From Succinivibrio sp. (GTDB lineage Bacteria > Pseudomonadota > Gammaproteobacteria > Enterobacterales > Succinivibrionaceae), in the NCBI GenBank assembly GCA_017469335.1, contig JAFUGP010000073.1, positions 1 to 64,000 of the forward strand: a stretch of 64,000 bases of DNA, in the 5' to 3' direction. The translations under genes and the position numbers were made by a program. This document shows positions 46,812-56,897 of the stretch, piece after piece. Position 1 is the stretch's first letter; each line of letters opens with the position of its first letter. The notes beneath the pieces are model-generated. The model made no database searches. It was not told the DNA's origin and saw nothing but the letters and a program-made list of their open reading frames with translations.

Positions 46812-48038
46812 TTAACCGCCGAAGTTGTCAAAGAAGATGTTGTCATCCTCAACACCCAGCGAATGCAGCATGTCCACCGCGGATTTGGTCATCATCGGCG
46901 GGCCGCACATGTAGTACTCGCAGTCCTCAGGATTCTTGTGCGCCTTGAGGTAGTTTTCGTACAGCACATTGGCGATAAAGCCGGTCAGACCGGTCCAGTT
47001 ATCCTGCGGGAGCGGATCGGAGAGCGCCAGATGCCAGGTGAAGTTCGGATGCTCCTTGGCCAGCTGGTCAAACTCATCGACGTAGAACGCCTCACTCAGC
47101 GAGCGGGCACCGTACCAGAAGGAAATACGGCGCTTGGAGTTAAGCCGCTTTAACTGATCGAAGATGTGCGATCTCATCGGGGCCATACCGGCGCCGCCGC
47201 CGATGAACACCATCTCGTTGTCGGTCTCCTGGGCGAAGAACTCGCCGAAAGGACCGGAGATGGTGACCTTGTCGCCGGGCTTGAGACTCCAGATGTAGGA
47301 GGACATGATGCCCGGCGGGGCCGACATGTTGTTGAGCGGCGGCGTGGCGATACGCACGTTCAGCATGATGAGGCCTTTCTCACCGGGATAGTTGGCCATG
47401 GAGTAGGCCCTGATGGAGGGTACGTCCACCTTCGAGACCAACTTGTCAAAGCCAAAATGCTTGAAGGCTCCCATGAACTGCGGCTCGATGTCGAAGTCCT
47501 TGTAGTACACGGTGTGAGCCGGAGCCTCAATCTGAATGTAGCCGCCGGCGCGGAACGGTACTTCCTCGCCCTCGGGCACCTTCAGTCTGAGCTCCTTGAT
47601 GAAGGTGGAGACGTTGTGATTGGAGATCACGGTGCATTCCCACTTCTTCACGCCGAACACCGAGGCCGGGAGTTTGATGTTGATGTCATTCTTCACCGTG
47701 ACCTGACAGGCCAGACGCCAGCCTTCTTTGATCTGACGTTTGGTGAAGTGTGAGTACTCAATCGGCAGCACATCGCCGCCGCCCGAGCTTACCTGGACTT
47801 TGCACTGTCCGCAGGCGCCGCGTCCGCCGCAGGCGGAGGACACGAACACCCCGTTATCCGACAGGCAGTTGAGCAACTTGCCTCCGGCCTTGCCTTTGAG
47901 CGCTAAGCTGGGATCGTCATTGATGCCGATGGTGACATCCCCTGACTGTACCAGGTAGCGCTTGGCGACCAGAATGATTGCTACGAGAACGGCGACGATA
48001 AGGGTAAACATTACCACGCCGGCTAATATGGTTAACAT
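46812..48038 (-). CDS. nqrF: Na+-NQR subunit F
   Basis: NADH-oxidising entry subunit of the sodium-pumping NADH:quinone oxidoreductase. 408 residues. One N-terminal TM helix (about 3-25) is followed by a [2Fe-2S] ferredoxin domain with C70, C76, C79 and C111, the same positions as in Vibrio NqrF. Next come an FAD domain ([11 protein letters not shown]) and an NADH domain ([32 protein letters not shown]). The ribosome site is GGGGG. Last gene of nqrABCDEF, followed by a terminator. Confidence 0.98.
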   Translation of the reverse strand: MLTILAGVVMFTLIVAVLVAIILVAKRYLVQSGDVTIGINDDPSLALKGKAGGKLLNCLSDNGVFVSSACGGRGACGQCKVQVSSGGGDVLPIEYSHFTKRQIKEGWRLACQVTVKNDINIKLPASVFGVKKWECTVISNHNVSTFIKELRLKVPEGEEVPFRAGGYIQIEAPAHTVYYKDFDIEPQFMGAFKHFGFDKLVSKVDVPSIRAYSMANYPGEKGLIMLNVRIATPPLNNMSAPPGIMSSYIWSLKPGDKVTISGPFGEFFAQETDNEMVFIGGGAGMAPMRSHIFDQLKRLNSKRRISFWYGARSLSEAFYVDEFDQLAKEHPNFTWHLALSDPLPQDNWTGLTGFIANVLYENYLKAHKNPEDCEYYMCGPPMMTKSAVDMLHSLGVEDDNIFFDNFGG

Positions 48039-48050
48039 CTAGGCCACCCC

Positions 48051-48650
48051 CTATAACTGAATGCCGGAGAAGGACATGAAGCCGATGGCCATCAGTCCCG
48101 CGGTGATAAAGGTCAAGGGCAGGCCGCGCAGGCCGCCGGGCGCATCGGAGTATTTGAGTTTCTCACGGATGGCGGCCAGCAGCACGATGGCGATGGCCCA
48201 GGACGCGCCCGAACCAAAGCCGTAGACCACCGACTCGGCGAAGTCATACTCTCTTTGCACCATGAAGGACACACCGGCGAAAATCACGCAGTTGACGGTG
48301 ATAAGCGGCAGGAAAATGCCCAGTGCGGAGTACAGCGCCGGGAAGTATTTGTCCAGGATCATCTCCAGCACCTGCACCAGAGCAGCAATGACGCCGATGT
48401 AGGTGATAAAGCTTAAGAAGGACAGATCCAGCCCCGGCATGAGCGCGTCGGCCTTGAGGATATAGGTGTTGATCAGATTGTTGACCGGCACGGCCAGCAC
48501 CTGCACCATGATCACGGCAGCACCCAGACCGGCCGAGGTGGTGACCTTCTTGGACACGGCCAAAAAGGTACACATGCCCAGGAAGAAGGCCAGGGCCATG
48601 TTCTGGATGAAAATGCTCTGAACGAGCAGGGAAAGATAATGCTGCAACAT
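48051..48650 (-). CDS. nqrE: Na+-NQR subunit E
   Basis: Integral membrane subunit; with NqrD it holds the intramembrane [2Fe-2S] centre and forms part of the sodium path. 199 residues and six TM helices. Family signature segments are [20 protein letters not shown] (holding one cluster cysteine) and [21 protein letters not shown] (the second). GGGAGG precedes the ATG. Confidence 0.97.
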   Translation of the reverse strand: MLQHYLSLLVQSIFIQNMALAFFLGMCTFLAVSKKVTTSAGLGAAVIMVQVLAVPVNNLINTYILKADALMPGLDLSFLSFITYIGVIAALVQVLEMILDKYFPALYSALGIFLPLITVNCVIFAGVSFMVQREYDFAESVVYGFGSGASWAIAIVLLAAIREKLKYSDAPGGLRGLPLTFITAGLMAIGFMSFSGIQL

Positions 48651-48652
48651 GA

Positions 48653-49318
48653 TTAGTAATCCTCCCTATGGGTGTCATACTCACGCGGCTCCTGCAGATC
48701 TTTCTTGAAGGTCTTGACCAGCCAGATCAGGCCGCCGACCAGGAAGAAGGCGCAGGGCGGCATCACCATCAGTCCGCAGGGCACGTACCAGCCGCCGTTG
48801 TTGACGGTGGGCAGCACGGTCAGCCCGAACCAGGTGCCCGAGCCGAAGATCTCGCGGATGGTGGCCACGATGCACAGCACCAGCATGTAGCCCAGGCCGT
48901 TGCCCAGACCGTCCATCAGGGACTGCAGCGGCGGGTACTTCAGCGCGAAGCCCTCCGTACGCCCCATCACGATACAGTTGGTGATGATGAGGCCCACATA
49001 CACCGACAGCTGTTTGGACAGGTCGTAGGCGAAGGCCCTCAGCAGCTGATCGACCAGGATCACCAAAGAGGCGATGATGGTCATCTGCGCGATGATACGC
49101 ACGGAGCTGGGGATCAGCGAGCGCACATAGGAGACCGCGATGTTGGAGATGGCGGTAACTGCGGTTACCGACAGCCCCATCACGAAGGCGGTCTTCATGC
49201 TTGAGGTCACTGCCAGCGAGGAACAGATGCCCAGCACCTGCACCATGATCGGGTTGTTGGCAATGATCGGAGTGAGCAGACTTTCCCTGGCTCCAGGGAT
49301 CTTTACGTTATCACTCAT
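48653..49318 (-). CDS. nqrD: Na+-NQR subunit D
   Basis: Integral membrane partner of NqrE with inverted topology. 221 residues, six TM helices. Cluster cysteines are in [17 protein letters not shown] and [19 protein letters not shown]. Two bases separate its stop from the nqrE start, and its start overlaps the nqrC stop by 8 nt. Confidence 0.97.
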   Translation of the reverse strand: MSDNVKIPGARESLLTPIIANNPIMVQVLGICSSLAVTSSMKTAFVMGLSVTAVTAISNIAVSYVRSLIPSSVRIIAQMTIIASLVILVDQLLRAFAYDLSKQLSVYVGLIITNCIVMGRTEGFALKYPPLQSLMDGLGNGLGYMLVLCIVATIREIFGSGTWFGLTVLPTVNNGGWYVPCGLMVMPPCAFFLVGGLIWLVKTFKKDLQEPREYDTHREDY

Positions 49319-50114
49319 GATTAATGATCTCCCCGTTTCTTAATTTGGCCAGGAACGGCTTGTAGGCATCGCCGAACCAGTAGTGGGTGAAGTGATCCAC
49401 ACCGTTGGTGGTGAGTGTGGCGCCGGAGAGCGCGTCAACCTCGAAGTCCTTGCCCGGCCCCGTGGTATCGGGGTTCTTGAGGATGCGGAACTTGTAATTT
49501 CCCTCCTCGTCATCGAACTTCTTGTTGACCCACTGCTGCTGCCACCTGGGGTTCTCAATCTCACCGCCTAAGCCCGGAGTCTCACCGTGATCATAGAAGG
49601 TGATGCCCTCGATGGTATTGCCGTCGGCGGGATCAAGCGCCAGATAGCCATAGCAGGTCGACCACAGACCCTGACCGTAGAAGGGCAGGATCACGCGCAC
49701 CACGTTGCCCTCGTCATCCTTGGAGAAGTAGACCGGCATGAGCTTGGAGTGCCTTAAGATACCTGCCAAATCCTGGTCCTTGGGAATGGGCACCGAGGAA
49801 TCGGGCTTTTTGGCCAGAGACTGGAAGTTGTAGGCGTCACGCTGCTCCTCGGTGAACCCCTCATCGGCGATCTCGCCGGTGGCCACATCGATGAGATGGG
49901 CCTCGATGTGCTTTTTGTAGGTGTCGGCTAATTTACCCTCCACCTCAAAGCCGGAGACCTTGATGATGTTCTTCTGACGATCATCGGCAATGGCCGCCGC
50001 CTTGAAGGGATTCAAGGCCACCACCGCCATGGAGACCAGCACGGAGCACACCAGACAGAACGAAATTATGACTGCAAACGTACCGAGTACGGAATCTTTA
50101 TTCAGCTTTAACAC
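49311..50114 (-). CDS. nqrC: Na+-NQR subunit C
   Basis: Periplasm-facing flavoprotein subunit. 267 residues with one N-terminal TM helix (about 12-33) and an FMN-binding domain. The covalent FMN site is [10 protein letters not shown], with the flavinylated threonine predicted as T233. It begins with GTG at 50114, 17 nt inside nqrB, preceded by GAGGAG. Flavin attachment needs ApbE, which is not in this window. Confidence 0.97.
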   Translation of the reverse strand: MLKLNKDSVLGTFAVIISFCLVCSVLVSMAVVALNPFKAAAIADDRQKNIIKVSGFEVEGKLADTYKKHIEAHLIDVATGEIADEGFTEEQRDAYNFQSLAKKPDSSVPIPKDQDLAGILRHSKLMPVYFSKDDEGNVVRVILPFYGQGLWSTCYGYLALDPADGNTIEGITFYDHGETPGLGGEIENPRWQQQWVNKKFDDEEGNYKFRILKNPDTTGPGKDFEVDALSGATLTTNGVDHFTHYWFGDAYKPFLAKLRNGEIINHE

Positions 50115-51351
50115 GGGCGCGTCTCCTCTTTATATTCCGCGAAGTTGCCAGGTAGTCAAACAGAGGTGCCCAGCAGTTGGCGAACAGAATGGCGAGCATC
50201 ATGCCCTCCGGGTAGGCCGGATTGACGGTGCGGATCAGGATGACCATCACCCCGATGAGCAGGCCGAAGGCCCACTTGCCCCCGTTCGTGAAGGCGCTTG
50301 ACACCGGATCGGTGGCCATGAAGACCAGACCGAAGGCAAAGCCGCCCAGCACCAGATGCCAATGGAAGCCCATGGAGAACATGTAATTGGTATCCGAGTG
50401 GATGCTGTTGAACAGGAAGGAGGTGAGGAAAGCGCCTACGAGCACGCCGGCCATGATGCGCCAAGAAGCCACCCCGGTGGCCAGGATGAACACGGCTCCG
50501 GCGATGATCATGAGGGTCGAGACCTCGCCCATGGACCCGGGGATGTTGCCTAAGAAGGCATCCATCCAGGTGATGGCGTTGCCGGCGGCGTCGACTAAGG
50601 CATCCTCACCGCCTGAGGCCCACTGCGCCAACGGGGTGGCGCCGGAGTAACCGTCCACCGGAACCCAGCAGTTGGTGCCGGAGATGGAGGCCGGATAGGC
50701 GAAGAACAGGAAAGCGCGGCCGCACAGTGCCGGGTTGATGAAGTTGCGTCCGGTACCGCCGAACATCTCCTTGCCGATTAACACGCCGAAGGAAATGCCC
50801 AAGGCAGCCTGCCACAGCGGCAGGGTGGGCGGCACGATGAGGGCGAACAGCACCGAGGTCACGAAGAAGCCTTCGTTGATCTCATGACGGCGCACCAAAC
50901 AGAACAGCACCTCCCAGAAAGCGCCCACGGCGAAGACCACCGCATAGATGGGCAGGAAGTACACCGCGCCGATGAGCATCTTGCTGTACAGCCCGGCGTC
51001 GGCACCTAAGCTTGCGCCTAAGAGCTTGGCCACGGCATAGTGCCAGTCGGGACCGAAAAAGCGGTAGGAGGCCTCGGCAATCTCGGCGGCGTTAGGCAGC
51101 GAGGCAATGGCCGTCACGGTCTGATTGCCCACGTTGTACCAGCCCCAGAACATCGCCGGGAAGACGGCCAGCCACACCAGGATCATGATGCGCTTGAAGT
51201 CGCTGAAGTCACGGACATGGGTGCGCCCCGTCGTGACCCGGCCGCTGCTGTACAGGAAGGTGAAGGTGCCTTCATACAGCGGGTAGAACCACGCCAGCAG
51301 GCCGCCCTTAGTGAACAACGGCGAGAACTTCTTTAATAAACTCAATAACAT
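50098..51351 (-). CDS. nqrB: Na+-NQR subunit B
   Basis: Core membrane subunit with riboflavin, covalent FMN and the sodium channel. 417 residues, about ten TM helices. The flavinylation motif is [12 protein letters not shown] with T239 the expected acceptor. The conserved [22 protein letters not shown] segment is present. GGAGGG precedes the ATG at 51351, 2 nt after the nqrA stop. Confidence 0.98.
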   Translation of the reverse strand: MLLSLLKKFSPLFTKGGLLAWFYPLYEGTFTFLYSSGRVTTGRTHVRDFSDFKRIMILVWLAVFPAMFWGWYNVGNQTVTAIASLPNAAEIAEASYRFFGPDWHYAVAKLLGASLGADAGLYSKMLIGAVYFLPIYAVVFAVGAFWEVLFCLVRRHEINEGFFVTSVLFALIVPPTLPLWQAALGISFGVLIGKEMFGGTGRNFINPALCGRAFLFFAYPASISGTNCWVPVDGYSGATPLAQWASGGEDALVDAAGNAITWMDAFLGNIPGSMGEVSTLMIIAGAVFILATGVASWRIMAGVLVGAFLTSFLFNSIHSDTNYMFSMGFHWHLVLGGFAFGLVFMATDPVSSAFTNGGKWAFGLLIGVMVILIRTVNPAYPEGMMLAILFANCWAPLFDYLATSRNIKRRRARVKAE

Positions 51352-51353
51352 GC

Positions 51354-52709
51354 TTAACCCTCCACTTCAATCTTGGTTAAGCTTCTGCGCAGAAGCGGCG
51401 CGTAGTCGATCTTGCCCGGACACACATAGGTGCACAGCGCTACATCTTCCTCGCCCAGCTCCAGGATGCCCAGCAGCTTGGCCTGATCGGTGTCATTGAT
51501 GTCAATGGCACGCATGAGCATGACCGCTTCCATATCCAAAGGCAGCACATTGTCGTAGGCCGCTATGGGCAAAATGGGACGCGGGCCGCCGTTTAAGGCG
51601 GTGTTGAAGGTGTAGGTTGAGGGTTTGATGAACCCCGAAAGGAAGGCGCGGGTGGCCGAATGACGGTGCAACCCCAGGCCCATCCAGTTGACCAGGAAGA
51701 ACTCGTTCTTGTCGCCCTCCTCCAAAAACGCCACCGCCTGATGATAGCGTCCCAAGTAGGCGAACGGACCTTCTGACTTGTAGCCGTAGAGCACGGTGCC
51801 GGAGATGACACGCGTACCGCTGGGTGCGCGCTCGTACTCGTCCTGGGTAAGCTCCTCGATGGAAGCGCCCTGCAGGGTGCTCACCAGACGCGGGTTCTTG
51901 GCCTTGGGACCGCCCAGGGCGACGATGCGGCGGTTATAGTACTCGCCGTCGGCAAAGAGATGGCCGATGGCGATGACGTCCTGATAACCGATGTGCCAGA
52001 CCGTCTTGTTCTCGGAGACCGGGTCCAGGAAATGGATGTGGGTGCCCGCCAGGCCGGCCGGATGCGGTCCGATGAAGACCTTCTCCTCGACATTGGGCAG
52101 ACTGATGGAGGGCAGCGAACGCTCGTCCTTGCAGATGTAGACCTTGAACTCGCCCAGGCGGCTCAACACCTTGACGCCGTTTAAGAAAGCCTCGGCGTCA
52201 TGATCGATGATCACCTTGGCGTCGGCGGCCAGAGGATTGGTGTCCATGGCAGTGATGAACAGCGAATGCGGCAGAGTACCCACGGCGGGGATCTTGTCAA
52301 AGGGGCGGGTGCGCAGGGCGGTCCACATGCCGGACTCCACCAGCTCCTCGGCCACGTCCTGCGAGCTTAAGCCCAGAAGTTCCTCGGGTTTGTAGCGCTT
52401 GAAGTTCTGGCTTTTGCCCTTGGGGTCAACGGCGATGACCAGCGACTGGAAAGCTCGCCGCTCGCCGCGGTTGACCGCCACCACCGTACCGGCGGCCGGG
52501 GCCGTGAATTTCGTTCCAGGATTTTTCTTATCCTCGAACAGAACCTGGCCCTTTTTGACAGTTTGCCCGGCTTCGACCGCCATCGACGGACGCAACCCGA
52601 TGTAATCACAGCCCATGAGGGCTACGTGTTTTACCTCCGGTCCGTCGCTGATGGTCTGCTCAGGCTTGCCGCCAATAGGCAGATTCAATCCTTTTTTGAT
52701 ATTAATCAT
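51354..52709 (-). CDS. nqrA: Na+-NQR subunit A
   Basis: Soluble cytoplasmic-side subunit of Na+-NQR, implicated in quinone reduction. 451 residues; family segments are [45 protein letters not shown], and a C-terminal [16 protein letters not shown] with a cysteine pair. It is the first gene of nqrABCDEF. The ATG at 52709 has only a weak ribosome site, and the leader carries a strong hairpin. Confidence 0.98.
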   Translation of the reverse strand: MINIKKGLNLPIGGKPEQTISDGPEVKHVALMGCDYIGLRPSMAVEAGQTVKKGQVLFEDKKNPGTKFTAPAAGTVVAVNRGERRAFQSLVIAVDPKGKSQNFKRYKPEELLGLSSQDVAEELVESGMWTALRTRPFDKIPAVGTLPHSLFITAMDTNPLAADAKVIIDHDAEAFLNGVKVLSRLGEFKVYICKDERSLPSISLPNVEEKVFIGPHPAGLAGTHIHFLDPVSENKTVWHIGYQDVIAIGHLFADGEYYNRRIVALGGPKAKNPRLVSTLQGASIEELTQDEYERAPSGTRVISGTVLYGYKSEGPFAYLGRYHQAVAFLEEGDKNEFFLVNWMGLGLHRHSATRAFLSGFIKPSTYTFNTALNGGPRPILPIAAYDNVLPLDMEAVMLMRAIDINDTDQAKLLGILELGEEDVALCTYVCPGKIDYAPLLRRSLTKIEVEG

Positions 52710-52743
52710 ATACTAGACGGTTCCAAACTATAAAGCTAATTTA

Positions 52744-52780
52744 GGGAGAGCACGTCTCCAACAGACCACGTGCCGCTCCC
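52744..52780 (-). other. Stable hairpin in the nqr operon leader
   Basis: GGGAG..GCACGT (52744-52755) pairs with ACGTGC..CTCCC (52768-52780): 11 bp around a 12-nt loop with a small internal bulge. It lies 35-71 nt upstream of nqrA, without a U-tract, so it is not a terminator. The good SD-like GGGAG on the minus strand is buried in the stem. It could control nqrA translation or mRNA stability. Confidence 0.5.
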
Positions 52781-52810
52781 AAACTGGGAAAGACACAGTT
52801 AATCCCCTGA

Positions 52811-52816
52811 ATTGTA
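52811..52816 (-). promoter_or_regulatory. -10 element of the nqr operon promoter
   Basis: TGtTACAAT (extended -10) on the minus strand about 105 bp upstream of nqrA, with a CTGACA about 19 bp further up. Of the remaining 52817-53090, GC-rich sequence with several short inverted repeats is seen but no gene. Confidence 0.4.
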
Positions 52817-53090
52817 ACATTCACCCTCAAGGCGCTGTCAGGCGGCATTGTCATTTTGCGACACTGGGCATGGCTGATCTCAGTACCCTGCGGCAGGGGG
52901 GCAACACCCTCCGCGGCACCCCCGTCGGCGGGTAAAGTCACCGACCTGAGTGAAGCACAACGCGGGCGGATTTGCAGGGTGTTGATTTTCAGTCAGAAAC
53001 TTAAGATTGGGGTTTAAGATCGTGGATAAACAGCAAGTTAGCCTAAACTAACCCTCTTGTCCCGGCGCCATGATTGAGAGTGGACAGCGC

Positions 53091-54419
53091 TCAGGACTGA
53101 GTGTTTTTTACCCTGTTGTGTCCGTCGCCTACCTGGATAACGGCGCCGGACCAGGGGGCGACCTTAAAGAGCAGCAGCATGCCCGGCACGGCCAGCAGCA
53201 TGCACAGCAAAAAAAACTGCGTCCAGCCCAGGTAATGGACGATGTAACCGGTCAGGGCGTTGCAGAAGGTACGCGGCACGGCCGACAGCGAGGTGAGCAG
53301 CGCGAACTGCGTGGCGGTATAGGCCTTGTTGGTCTGGGAGGCGATGAAGGCCACGAAGGCGGCGGTACCTAAGCCCGCCCCCAGGGCCTCGCCGCCCACG
53401 GCCAGCGAGAACAGCCACAAGGACGGCACCCCGCTCTCTCCGGCCTTCGCGAGCACCGCGAGCCCCAGAATGGTGATGAGCTGTCCCACCCCGAAGATCC
53501 ACAGCGAACGGTTGATGCCCAGTTTGAGCATCCAGATCCCGCCCAGCAGGCCGCCTGCGACCATGGACCACAGCCCCACGTTCTTGGCGATGATGCCGAT
53601 GGTGGAGAGCTCATAGCCCAAATCCACATAAAAAGGCGTGGCCAGCGCCGTGGCCATGGAATCGCCTACCTTGTAGAGAAAGACAAAGAGCACGATAAGC
53701 AGCGCATGCTTAAAACCCGCGCGCTGCATGAACTCCCGCCAGGGTTCCACCACGGCGGCGTATAAAGTACGGGGAGCGGCGTTGTTCTCCACCTCACGGA
53801 TGAGCAGCGTGACCATGACTCCCGGCAGCATGAACGCCGCCGTGACGACAAACACCTCACTCCAGGAGATGAAATCGGCCAGGATGAGCGACAGCCCGCC
53901 GGGGATCAGCCCGGCGATACGATAGGCGTTGACGAACAGCGAGTTGCCCAGCCCCAGCTCTTCATCGACTAAGATCTCGCGGCGGTAGGCATCCAGGGCG
54001 ATGTCCTGCGTGGCCGAGGCCAGAGCGACGACAAAGCACAGCAGCGCCACCGTGCCCATGCTCTGCGCAGGCCGGCACAGCCCCATCAGGCAGATGGCGG
54101 CGATGAGCACCAGCTGCGAGAGCAGCATCCAGCCGCGGCGGCGCCCCAACCCCAACAGCGAGAAGCGATCCAACAGCGGAGCCCACACAAACTTCCAGGT
54201 ATAGGGCACCATCAACAGCGCCATCAGCCCGATGAGCTTGAGATCGACCCCCTCCTTGCGCAGCCAGGCCGTGACCAGGGTCAGCAGCAGATACAAAGGC
54301 AGTCCCGAGACAAAGCCCTGCGCCACGCAGATCCCCATGCGGCGCGAGAAAATGCGCCTTACCAGCGGCGCGGGAGCCTCCTGCGGCACAGCTGTCTCCC
54401 CGACTGCCAAAGTGCGCAT
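53091..54419 (-). CDS. ampG: AmpG-family muropeptide permease (MFS)
   Basis: Inner-membrane major-facilitator protein, probably importing anhydro-muropeptides for cell-wall recycling. 442 residues with about twelve TM helices. AmpG signatures are GFVSGLPLYLLLTLVTAWLR, MVPYTWKFVWAPLLDRFS, LGRRRGWMLLSQL and SATQDIALDAYRREIL. It is the last gene of the pheS to ampG run, 2 nt after yajQ, with AGGGA as ribosome site. A different solute cannot be excluded for the family. No clear terminator was seen. Confidence 0.85.
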   Translation of the reverse strand: MRTLAVGETAVPQEAPAPLVRRIFSRRMGICVAQGFVSGLPLYLLLTLVTAWLRKEGVDLKLIGLMALLMVPYTWKFVWAPLLDRFSLLGLGRRRGWMLLSQLVLIAAICLMGLCRPAQSMGTVALLCFVVALASATQDIALDAYRREILVDEELGLGNSLFVNAYRIAGLIPGGLSLILADFISWSEVFVVTAAFMLPGVMVTLLIREVENNAAPRTLYAAVVEPWREFMQRAGFKHALLIVLFVFLYKVGDSMATALATPFYVDLGYELSTIGIIAKNVGLWSMVAGGLLGGIWMLKLGINRSLWIFGVGQLITILGLAVLAKAGESGVPSLWLFSLAVGGEALGAGLGTAAFVAFIASQTNKAYTATQFALLTSLSAVPRTFCNALTGYIVHYLGWTQFFLLCMLLAVPGMLLLFKVAPWSGAVIQVGDGHNRVKNTQS

Positions 54420-54421
54420 AA

Positions 54422-54910
54422 TCAGTCCCTGAAATTCTCAAACTGCACGGGCTGTTCCAGAGAGGCCGCGCGCACCGCAGCGATGGCGCTTTGCAGATCG
54501 TCCTTTTTCTTGCCCGTGACGCGCACGGCATCGTCATACTGCTTGGCATCGACCTTTAAGCCGGCGTCCTTGATCACCTTGATGATCTTCTTGGCCAGAT
54601 CGCGGTCTATGCCCTCCTTGAAGGTGACCTGCTGCAGGCTGCGTTTGCCCGAGCGCGTCACCTCGCCTAAGGAAGCCGACTTCATGTCCAGGCCGCGTTT
54701 GCTGAGCTTTTGCAGCAAAATCTCGTCAATCTGCCTGATCTGAAACTCCTCGGGCGCGTTGAGTTTGACGGCCAGCGTCTGCTTGTCCAGTTCCACCGTG
54801 GAGTCGGTTCCGCGGAAATCGTAGCGGTTGGCCAGCTCGCGCTGGGTGTTTTCCACCGCATTTTGCAGTTCGTCTTTCTTTATTTTGGAGACAATGTCAA
54901 ATGACGGCAT
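54422..54910 (-). CDS. yajQ: YajQ family nucleotide-binding protein
   Basis: 162 residues from ATG 54910 with GGAGGA 8 nt upstream; the open frame further upstream lies before dxs's end. The YajQ/UPF0234 family is clear: MPSFDIVSKIKKDELQNAV, ANRYDFRGT, GLDMKSASLGEVTRSGKRSLQQ and VRVTGKKKDDLQ. Family members bind nucleotides; a Xanthomonas homologue binds cyclic di-GMP. Molecular role here unknown. It lies between dxs and ampG. Confidence 0.95.
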   Translation of the reverse strand: MPSFDIVSKIKKDELQNAVENTQRELANRYDFRGTDSTVELDKQTLAVKLNAPEEFQIRQIDEILLQKLSKRGLDMKSASLGEVTRSGKRSLQQVTFKEGIDRDLAKKIIKVIKDAGLKVDAKQYDDAVRVTGKKKDDLQSAIAAVRAASLEQPVQFENFRD

Positions 54911-54959
54911 GATGGTGTTCCTCCGAAAATGCCACAAAAGGGAGTTTCTGCCGCGGCGC

Positions 54960-56837
54960 TTAGGTATGATTGAACAGCAGCGAGTGCTGCTGCAGCAGCC
55001 GCTCAATGCCCTCTGCGTCGAGATCAAGCGAGTGGAGTATACCTTCGCGGGTATCTTCCATGATAAAGCGATCGGGCAGTCCGGCGTTTAAAACCAGGCA
55101 GCTGCGGTAGGGACTGCCGGCCACATAGGCGGCGATCTCCTCGCCGATGCCGCCTGCCACCGCGCCCTCCTCCACGGTCAGGATAAGGCGATGTGTCGCG
55201 GCGCTCTGCGCAATCAGCTCGCGGTCAAAGGGTTTGACAAAGCACATGTCCAACAGGGTATAGCCGTGCCGTTGGCACATGGGCAGCAGATCAAGCGCCA
55301 AAGGCCCGAAGACGGCCACCGCGATGTCATGTCCCTCATGCAGCACCCGGCCCTTGCCCACGGCCACCACCTGCTCGCTGCCCAAACCCTCAAAGCTGCC
55401 CCGGCCCTGACAGCGCGGGAAGCGCACCACCGCGGGATGATGCAGGTTGTAGGCGGTATTGAGCATGCGGTACATCATCTCCCGATCGGCGGGGGCCATG
55501 ATCACCAAATTGGGCACGGTGCGCAAAAAGGCGATGTCAAAGGCGCCCTGATGAGTGGGTCCGTCGGGACCGACAATGCCGGCCCGGTCCACCGCCAGCA
55601 CCACCGGCAGATCCTGGATGGCCATGTCATGAATCACCCCGTCATAGGCGCGCTGCAAAAAGGAGGAGTAAATGTTGACCACCGGGCGCAGGCCGCCGGC
55701 GGCCAGGCCCGAGGCGAACACCATGGCATGCTGCTCGGCAATGCCCACATCATAGAAGCGCTCCGGGAAACGTTTGGAAAACTCCAGCATGGCCGAGCCC
55801 ACTTTCATGGCCGGGGTGATGCCTACGGTACGCTCGTCAAGTTCGGCGCGGTCGCACAGCCAGCGTCCGAACACGGCCGAAAAGGAATTGTCGGCGGGCG
55901 TGACGCTGCTGTCGATGCCGGTGTGGGGGTCAAAGGGCGGTACCCCGTGGTACTTGATGGGATCGGCCTCCGCCGGCGCATAACCCTTGCCCTTGGTGGT
56001 GACCACATGCAGGAACTGCAATCCGCCCATCTTCTTTAAATTGCCCAGAAGGTTGATGAGCCCCTTGAGGTCGTGGCCGTCCACCGGGCCGACATAATTA
56101 AAGCCCAGCTCCTCAAAGAGCGTGCCTGGCATCACCATGCCTTTGACATGCTCCTGCGCGCGGGCGGCCAGCTGCTGAATGGCCGGCAGTTTGCTCAAGA
56201 CCTTGCGCCCGCCCTCAATGAGCTTGACATAGTGCGGACTGGTGATGACGGAGGCCAGATGCTGCGCCACCGAGCCCACGTTGCGGGTAATGCTCATCTC
56301 GTTGTCATTGAGGATCACCAGCAAATTCAGATCTGCCATGGAGCCGGCGTGATTTAGAGCCTCGAAGGCGGCACCCCCCGTGATGGCGCCGTCGCCGATG
56401 ACGCACACCACCTGACGGTTGAGGTTGCGGCGCTGATAGGCCAGCGCCAGACCCAGCGCCGAGCCCACCGAGGTGGAGGCATGTCCGGTGCTGATCACGT
56501 CATAGGGGGTCTCGCCGCGCCACACGAAGGCGTGCAGACCGCTTTTTTGGCGCAGCGTGGTCAGCTCCTGTTTGTGACCGGTGATGATCTTGTGGGGATA
56601 GGCCTGGTGGCCCACATCCCAGATGACTTTATCCTCCGGGGTATCAAAGACATAATGCAGGGCGCAGGTCAGCTCCACCACCGCCAGGCCCGAGGCCAGA
56701 TGCCCGGCCGTCTTGCTGACGGTATCGATTAAATAGGTGCGGATCTCGGCACACAGTCTCTCCAGCTGCTCAACGCTCAGCCCCCGCAGATCCGCGGCGC
56801 CGTGAATGCCGTCGAGCAAATTCTCCGTACTGTCCAT
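54960..56837 (-). CDS. dxs: 1-deoxy-D-xylulose-5-phosphate synthase
   Basis: First, TPP-dependent step of the MEP pathway, from pyruvate and glyceraldehyde 3-phosphate. 625 residues from ATG 56837 with GGAGAG just upstream; a TTG at 56873 is open but less likely. Motifs are DVGHQAYPHKIITGH, the TPP motif GDGAITGGAAFEALNHAG...NDNEMSI, YVGPVDGHD, DVGIAEQHAMVFASGLA and ADREMMYRML. It follows ispA (60 nt), the classic xseB-ispA-dxs order. Confidence 0.97.
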   Translation of the reverse strand: MDSTENLLDGIHGAADLRGLSVEQLERLCAEIRTYLIDTVSKTAGHLASGLAVVELTCALHYVFDTPEDKVIWDVGHQAYPHKIITGHKQELTTLRQKSGLHAFVWRGETPYDVISTGHASTSVGSALGLALAYQRRNLNRQVVCVIGDGAITGGAAFEALNHAGSMADLNLLVILNDNEMSITRNVGSVAQHLASVITSPHYVKLIEGGRKVLSKLPAIQQLAARAQEHVKGMVMPGTLFEELGFNYVGPVDGHDLKGLINLLGNLKKMGGLQFLHVVTTKGKGYAPAEADPIKYHGVPPFDPHTGIDSSVTPADNSFSAVFGRWLCDRAELDERTVGITPAMKVGSAMLEFSKRFPERFYDVGIAEQHAMVFASGLAAGGLRPVVNIYSSFLQRAYDGVIHDMAIQDLPVVLAVDRAGIVGPDGPTHQGAFDIAFLRTVPNLVIMAPADREMMYRMLNTAYNLHHPAVVRFPRCQGRGSFEGLGSEQVVAVGKGRVLHEGHDIAVAVFGPLALDLLPMCQRHGYTLLDMCFVKPFDRELIAQSAATHRLILTVEEGAVAGGIGEEIAAYVAGSPYRSCLVLNAGLPDRFIMEDTREGILHSLDLDAEGIERLLQQHSLLFNHT

Positions 56838-56897
56838 GCCCTCTCCGTGTGACGACGCTGCCTGTTCAGGCAAGTGCCTCTGTTTAATTTAACCAGC

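Noticed and set aside
52740..52945. TPP-riboswitch-like pieces on the minus strand (CGGGGGTGCC and CTGAGA)
   Set aside because: The second half of the TPP core (the CCTGAT..GG..TAAT..CC segment) is missing, and the gene downstream is nqrA, not a thiamine gene. The 66-codon frame here has no ribosome site either.
53091..53115. Small CTCA-GGAC-TGAG hairpin with a T-run on the plus strand at the end of ampG
   Set aside because: It is on the wrong strand for ampG and there is no rightward gene before it; the 4-bp stem is too weak to call.
55191..56039. 282-codon rightward frame inside dxs
   Set aside because: Histidine/glycine-rich low-complexity translation typical of the antisense frame of a GC-rich gene; dxs is unambiguous on the other strand.
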